This document shows, one piece after another, positions 58,971-64,000 of a DNA stretch of 64,000 nt. The position numbers were made by a program, and so were the translations under genes. Each line of letters starts with the position of its first letter. Position 1 is the stretch's first letter. Source of the stretch: Eumeta japonica (taxonomy: Eukaryota; Arthropoda; Insecta; Lepidoptera; Psychidae); contig BGZK01000186.1 in the NCBI GenBank assembly GCA_005406025.1, forward strand, positions 372,001 through 436,000, in the 5' to 3' direction. The notes beneath the pieces were generated by a model that saw nothing but the letters and a program-made list of their open reading frames with translations, ran no database searches and was not told where the DNA came from.

Positions 58971-60270
58971 TAATAAAAAATAGCAAACCACACAAATGAA
59001 ACAATTTTTTTTTCATTTTAATTCTCGACGGATTTTTAAAATTTTCATTAAAAGCCTGTGTCAGAAATATTTTAAAAAATGCGTATAATATTTATGAACA
59101 TTACAATTAACAGTCGCTTTGATTCACGCAATTTTATTAACTTTTAATATTATTTCATACCTTTTCTTCGTACTTCCATCTTTGTGGATAAATTATATGT
59201 TATGGCAAATGTTGTACCAGTTATATGCCATCTTTAAGACGAAACTCATTTTTAAATCCGCCCAAGTGCATATTGGATTACGCGCAGTGTAAGGTTTCGT
59301 TATCACTATCGCTATTGTGTACGCATGCATAGAAGTTTTATTAAGAACATATTCATTTGGCATGAAATAGAAGAGATATAGAAGAGATATAATTAAATTT
59401 ACACAAAAAGATCATGTCCCATACATTATTTTTTTCCCTCTCTCATGGGTATGTAAGTAAATAGTTATAGATGGAGGTGAACTCTTATTTTGCATATGTT
59501 CGCGCAATTCACTCTTATATTATTGACAGTAAATATTAATTATCTGCTTAGGATTCCACTTTCAATTTGAAATCAATAATTTTCAAAACCATTCGTTCAA
59601 TTATGCCAAAAGACACTCCTCGCGTCAATTTTCAAGATTTTAGATTAGGTATTTAGAAATACCCTATAAGTGTCTATGATCTGTCAGTAAACGGGACATT
59701 TAATACGATATTTTTAGTGTATACTTACACAGTAAAACAATACAGCTTTGAAAAGCGGTATAACTTTATTGCGTTAAAGTAGAAACGTTACTTTTTTACG
59801 ACGATATTGAGGCCATATATTTATAAACGATACTTATTTCAACTCAGTAGCTTAAACCGTTTCTGAGAAATAAGGTTGTAAACCTATGGACAGTCAAAGG
59901 GGTAACATGGTGGCCCATAAGTTTTCTGTTTTTTCATTATGCGGTAGAGAACCCAAAAAATTATATACTACATATTTTTACGTTGCAATTAAAACATTTA
60001 AAGAGAAGCTATATATGACGTGTAGTTTCATTGAGATAGCATAACAAAAATGCTACTTAAACGTATTGTTTGTATTCTCGAGCTTTTGCTTATTTAATAT
60101 TTTTTTTAATTATAATGTATCCTAATTGAATAATAATAATTTATTGCATAATTTCTTTTCACTGTGTTTTACACTGTCTTAAAAATTCGGATCTAAACAT
60201 TTTTACATCTATGATGTAGCGTGACGTGCGCGTAACACGGGCGCGTTAACATACAAAGACCTATGATTCA
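58971..60270. other. AT-rich non-coding DNA
   Basis: No gene. A short direct repeat (AGAAGAGATAT twice) lies near 59368-59391. Confidence 0.5.
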
Positions 60271-60350
60271 GCTTAACTATTTAAGGTCCGAGGCCAATTA
60301 GTAGGCTGTAACAGGCCCGGGTTCAATTCCCGGGTCGTTTGCCAGTTTTT
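60271..60350 (+). repeat. tRNA-like fragment with an excellent T arm
   Basis: CCCGGGTTCAATTCCCGGG at 60316-60334 is a perfect T-arm stem and loop including a Pol III B box. Upstream sequence (GGTCCGAGGCCAATTAGTAGG) is only vaguely A-box-like and no cloverleaf closes, so this is probably a SINE head or a tRNA pseudogene. Confidence 0.55.
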
Positions 60351-61269
60351 AGGTTCCCTTCTGAACGGTGAAAGTGAGAGGAAGAAAAGTCTGATTAGAG
60401 ATTCTCGTTAGCAATTTGAATCCGAATATTATTCTCAAATAAAGATAAGCCTTGTTCAATTCTAACGAATTTTACAATGTCGACTGCGTCGGCGTCTCGT
60501 TCATGTGAATCACTACTGCTCTGAACTGTCGCTGTGAATTAATTCTTTCTCCTTATTTTGATTATTATTATATGGAAAGATTCCTTAAAACACCGCACAA
60601 TCGTGGTAGATCATCAAAATAATATTTATAGTGCGTTTATCCTTTGAACTATCTTTGAAGAGCTAAAGAAACAGTAACACACCTTGATAAAAAGGGCATA
60701 TAAACTTTCTATTGGATGTTAAACCGGTGATCAGGAAAAATCTTGTCCTCCCCAATTTTACATACCCCATGACAGTATTTACTGGTTTAATGGAAGTAGT
60801 GTGGAACTTTCAATGACATGAACAAACCTGATGGATCACTTTACAGACAAGTCCAAAAAAAAAGGCAGAAGTTTCAAACTCATATTTCGTCCTCTCCTGT
60901 ACGTTAAAGTCGATTAAAAAAAAGTCACTCATCGGAGACTGCCAGCAGAAGTGAAAATTTGAAACTATAAAATACATTTTTTTGGATTTTCAAGTTAATT
61001 GTAGTATGAAAATATAAAATTTCGTAATTTACGTATTGAAATCAGTAGTCTACTTTTCACATTTATCAACTCTCCGAACAATGTGCTAATTTTACAATTT
61101 ATAATACCTATTTAAATTATATTCAGCATAGCCAAAAGAATTTACTGAAGATAAATATTATGTTTAATATTCAACGAGGGCTGAGGACGCGAAGGTATAT
61201 ATATTTTACATTTAGATATATAAAATAAATTTGCATATACATGCAATTTTTTGTATATATGAACATAGG
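60351..61269. other. AT-rich non-coding DNA
   Basis: No gene or recognised repeat before the probable LTR. Confidence 0.5.
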
Positions 61270-61700
61270 TCGCTGTGCGCGTTCCAGTGGGATATATGTC
61301 AGTGACGACACCACGATGCTGGTTTAACGAAGGACCGTCGTAATAAGACACTTTTTTCACTGTTCACTGCTCGCCCTGCTCCGCTTGCACTGCACTCGCC
61401 GACTCAGCACCCGTAGTTATACTCGCGCAGCTGCGCGGACGGGTCCATATGCGAGTGCGTGCTGGACTGAACAGGAGAGTAGCCGTTTATTTATAACCTA
61501 CATTTTACACAACAATTATATTCTACGTACAGCGTTAAATATTTACAATAGCGTCTTTTATCTAGTACATTATATCTCATTATTTTACATCTAACTATTT
61601 ACACGTACTCTTATATCCAGTTTGACACGTATTTATTTTCTAATGTCGTATGTGCTTAGGTGTCCGCTTCTCACTTTTTAGCACTTTGTTTATTTTTAAA
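61270..61700 (-). repeat. Probable 3' LTR of the BEL/Pao element
   Basis: It starts right after the pol stop codon and is AT-rich, then turns GC-rich at 61360-61460 and ends in GTCACTGACATATATCCC-type sequence (minus strand, about 61280-61310), resembling the R/U5 end of lepidopteran BEL elements. The second LTR is outside or lost, so boundaries are estimates. Confidence 0.45.
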
Positions 61701-62960
61701 CTAGTCGTGCACATTCTCCCGCCGTCGCGTTCTTGTGATTTCTATTTTGGTAGCTTCTTCATAACGCGGCGCAGCACCCACGTCGGTGTCCTCACATCTA
61801 TGACTCGTACTGTGCCGTCAGCGCCGGGGTAGGCAGCCGTCATGCGTACTCGTGGCCAGGAGTTTTGTGGCAGCGTCTTATCCACGAGGAGCACGATGTC
61901 GTCAACTTCGGACAGCCTCCCGTATCCTGTGGGCTCCCTCCGGTGTCGGGGCGTGGGCAGGTAAATACCGTCGTGGGCAGGTGAATACGCCGATGCCTTC
62001 TGGTTCCACTGGATGCGGGAACCAGTGGCGAATCCACATCCAGAAGGCGTCGGCGAGGCGCTGACCTTGGCGCCACTGCTTGCGCCCGTATTCGTTGCTC
62101 TTCGAGAATGCCCAGTGTCGGTGCTCGTCCTGAGCCTCCCAGTAGGAAATTATTTGGCGTGAGTGATTCTGGTTCGTCTGCAGACAAGGACACGTGTGTA
62201 AGTGGGCGGCTGTGGACCGTGTACTCATCTCCGGCAGCAGCGTCGTTAGCACCTCTTCTGTTGGATAGCGTTCACGTAGGGTAACATCTAAAGCCCGTTT
62301 GACGCTCTGCACCATTCGTTCCTGCGTGCCTCCCATGAAAGGAGGCCGCCTGGGTGGATGAAGCGCTACTGTATGGTATGTGTGGACGCCTCGCTCGCCG
62401 TTGCCTTTACTATTTGCTCTTTATACTTCTGTCTCTGCTCCTCGGTAGTTGGTGCCGTTGTCGCATCAGAACTCGTTCGGCGGCCATCGTTTAGCCATCA
62501 TGCGCCGTAAAGCGAGTATGGCGTTGTCAGTGGAGAGGGAGCCCGCTACCTTCAGATGTACAGCTCGAGATGATAGACATGTGAATAGGGCGACGTATCG
62601 TTAGGCGTTGCCCGCCTACCGTGACCTCGTATAGTCCGAAATAGTCGAGCTTTACTTATGTGAAGGGGCGCTGGTGGTGTGCGAGTCGGACTTTCTGTAA
62701 ATTTTCTGTCTTAGGTTCAGCTGGGGCTGCGCGACGTATGCGACACGGCACACACGATTTGACGACCGTACATACTGCGTTCCGTAGTCGGAGCATCCAC
62801 AGACGCTGACGCACCTCGTTGGCGCTTATCTACGTCGTCATGGTGCAGGCGTTCGTGGGTCGCCTTAACGTATAGGCGACTGTATGGGTGATCATCATCT
62901 ATCACCGGTGGAGCCTGTGTCGTGGCCGGAACGTCTTCTGCGGCATCCATTCCCGAGTTT
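61701..62960 (-). pseudogene. BEL/Pao integrase with C-terminal DUF5641-like domain, frameshifted
   Basis: Integrase inserts the cDNA into the genome. Upstream, H-P-Y-S-R-L and H-E-R-L-H-H (about 62830-62880) with C-V-P-C (about 62740) form an HHCC zinc site. In the core, L-D-Y-F-G-L-Y-E-V (about 62645) carries the first Asp. A stop then falls just before C-D-N-G-T-N-Y (about 62460), the second Asp. T-Q-E-R-M-V-Q-S-V-K-R (62336-62290) carries the Glu. The C-terminal part in 62193-61840 and other frames has N-N-F-L-L-G, G-Q-R-L-A-D-A-F-W, D-D-I-V-L-L-V-D and P-G-A-D-G-T-V-R-V, ending in R-R-R-E-N-V-H-D. At least four frameshifts or stops are present. Confidence 0.85.
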
Positions 62961-63227
62961 AACCGCAGGAGGCCCTTTAGACTTACGTAAATCGACAGGC
63001 TCTGGAGGCGGCTTCCTATCGGTGGGAGGCGGCCGACTCGCAGCTCTGGCAGCTCTCTTGCAAGGCATTCCTCCTAGACTGCCTTTGTCCAGAGTTCTTC
63101 AGCTTGCAAGAGAAAGCGTGCCTCCAACAGCACGTACTTTGATGGTGTGGCAGCGACTTTCGCGCTCGTTTTTTGCTCAACCCGGGTTTGTGTCATTGTT
63201 CTTCTCCAGTCCGGATCGGTTTTCGTT

Positions 63228-63923
63228 CTAGGTTTTGTTCGCTTCCTCTTGGCGGCATTCGTCGTGGCTTTGGCTGCGGGCGCTAGGCGGCACAACTCGA
63301 TGAACTGTAACGCCCGGGTAATAGCTCTTCATAGTCTGCTCCACAACGAGAAGCGTTTTACGTAGGGATTCTTGTAGACTGGTGTTGTCTCTGAGTCGGA
63401 CTGTGTACACTGGTTCTTTCCCGGTTGGTTCCATAACATTCTTGTCGTTATTCTCTCGGAACCAATCATGCTCAAGGCAGCGCAGGAAGTCCGGGCCTAG
63501 GAACGATCTATGTTCGATATCGAAGTGCTCAGGTGGTTCCCGGGTGACGACATCCGCGATGTTATGCACTGTTGGGAGGACCCAGCGCCACTCGTTCGTC
63601 TTCGTGTCATCCTCTGTTTCTGCCAGGCGATGGGCGACGAATGCTTTGTATTTCGACGCCAAGGTTCTGATCCAGGTGAGCACTGTTTTCGAGTCCGACC
63701 AATAAACTCGTCTAGTGGGAGGTTCATCGTGTCCTTCCACGACACTTCGGGTGAGTCGTACCCCCAGTACTGCTGCCTGTAGTTCAATTCGTGATACTGA
63801 CGTTACTTTTAGTGGCGCGACCCCTTCTTTTGCGGTTATCAGGCTGACATCGATGTCGCCTTTCGGCGATATGATGTGCCAGTACACAGCCGTCGCATGC
63901 ACTCTCACTAGCGTTTCACGCAA
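63228..63923 (-). pseudogene. BEL/Pao RNase H domain, longest intact frame in the window
   Basis: RNase H removes the RNA strand during reverse transcription. The 231-codon frame has V-A-P-L-K-V (35-40), R-I-E-L-Q-A-A-V-L-G (45-54, catalytic Glu), W-S-D-S-K-T-V-L (75-82, Asp), W-R-W-V-L-P-T-V-H-N-I-A-D-V-V-T-R (112-128, Asp at 124) and F-L-G-P-D-F-L near 141-147. The usual strand with the first catalytic Asp just upstream is cut off, and the Met at 63923 lies inside the palindrome, so the apparent start is not the native one. The frame runs past the domain into the linker before the integrase and ends at 63228. Confidence 0.88.
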
Positions 63924-63955
63924 TATTACTTGCGAATCCGCAAGTAATATTGCGT
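63918..63955. repeat. Perfect 17-bp palindrome at the broken edge of BEL/Pao pol
   Basis: Arms 63918-63934 and 63939-63955 are exact reverse complements around AATC. Pol homology ends here; the 45 bases beyond look unrelated. Confidence 0.93.
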
Positions 63956-64000
63956 TCTATATATCGTTTACCCGATAATTTGCCTTAGCTTGCCTTGTAT
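63956..64000. other. Window end, unassigned
   Basis: Too short to interpret. It could be unrelated flank or an inserted sequence interrupting the BEL/Pao element. Confidence 0.4.

Larger units (their letters stand above)
61270..63955 (-). mobile_element. BEL/Pao LTR retrotransposon, partial and degenerate
   Basis: Minus-strand order: RNase H, integrase zinc-binding region, integrase core, C-terminal domain, stop at 61703-61701, then AT-rich sequence with a GC-rich transcript-start-like part, consistent with a 3' LTR. Gag, protease and RT are not seen. The readable pol starts at the beginning of RNase H and stops at a perfect palindrome (63918-63955). The region is GC-rich compared with its flank. 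Frameshifts make it inactive. Confidence 0.85.

Noticed and set aside
60316..60334. Possible functional tRNA gene (perfect T arm)
   Set aside because: No matching acceptor stem, D arm or anticodon arm could be folded around it; a SINE head or pseudogene is more likely.
61902..62064. Plus-strand frames within the BEL/Pao region
   Set aside because: They are antisense shadows of minus-strand integrase and RNase H coding sequence.
1..64000. CRISPR arrays, bacterial operons or prophage genes
   Set aside because: No regularly spaced identical repeats, no ribosome-binding-site-led ORF clusters; composition and elements are those of an animal nuclear genome.

Overview
The window looks like AT-rich nuclear DNA from an insect, most likely a moth or butterfly. 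That assignment is an inference. It rests on the mix of decayed transposable elements (Jockey-type LINEs, an RTE-type LINE tail, a BEL/Pao LTR element, a Penelope-like element, a hAT transposon and tRNA-derived SINEs) and on several short repeats typical of lepidopteran genomes. I found no intact host protein-coding gene, no rRNA and no convincing functional tRNA. Every long open frame with recognisable similarity belongs to a broken mobile element.

Layout: 1-2.5 kb is plain AT-rich DNA with a CT microsatellite. 2.47-2.78 kb holds a short tandem repeat that recurs at 24.2 and 53.1 kb. 2.95-6.06 kb is a Jockey-type LINE with endonuclease and reverse transcriptase (RT), broken by frameshifts and with a mutated catalytic motif. 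8.48-9.88 kb is the first of four copies of one LINE family; the others are at 30.1-31.6, 45.3-46.5 and 57.2 kb. 10.4-11.6 kb is the 3' end of an RTE-type LINE split by a nested repeat. 12.7-13.2 kb is a CCCGTT-like degenerate repeat, matched by an inverted copy at 54.6-54.9 kb. 13.5-14.9 kb is a Penelope-like remnant: a GIY-YIG endonuclease relic between long inverted arms. 15.2-17.05 kb is a hAT transposon with a BED-finger/GTF2IRD2-like transposase pseudogene on the minus strand. 19.27-20.09 kb is a complete-looking copy of an AGGGTTCCGT-type repeat. 21.15-23.45 kb is a second Jockey-type LINE.

From 24 to 61 kb the sequence is mostly non-coding. It is punctuated by SINE-like copies (26.2, 33.6, 35.1, 47.6 and 52.1 kb, all in one orientation; another family at 46.6 kb; tRNA-like patches at 50.67, 51.4 and 60.3 kb), perfect palindromes (25.35, 27.25, 48.9, 50.4 and 50.7 kb) and two CpG-rich patches. 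The patch at 35.56-36.03 kb ends in a consensus splice donor and is the best candidate for a host 5' exon or promoter. The right end (61.3-63.95 kb) is a minus-strand BEL/Pao element with RNase H, broken integrase and a probable 3' LTR. Its upstream edge coincides with a perfect 17-bp palindrome.

Overall the window is best read as intergenic or intronic DNA carrying layers of dead elements, possibly the flank or first intron of a gene beginning near 35.6 kb. I did not find a convincing new biological system. The most unusual items are the Penelope-like inverted structure, the nested RTE insertion, the LINE family with variable short-repeat tails, the five co-oriented SINE-like copies and the perfect palindromes.
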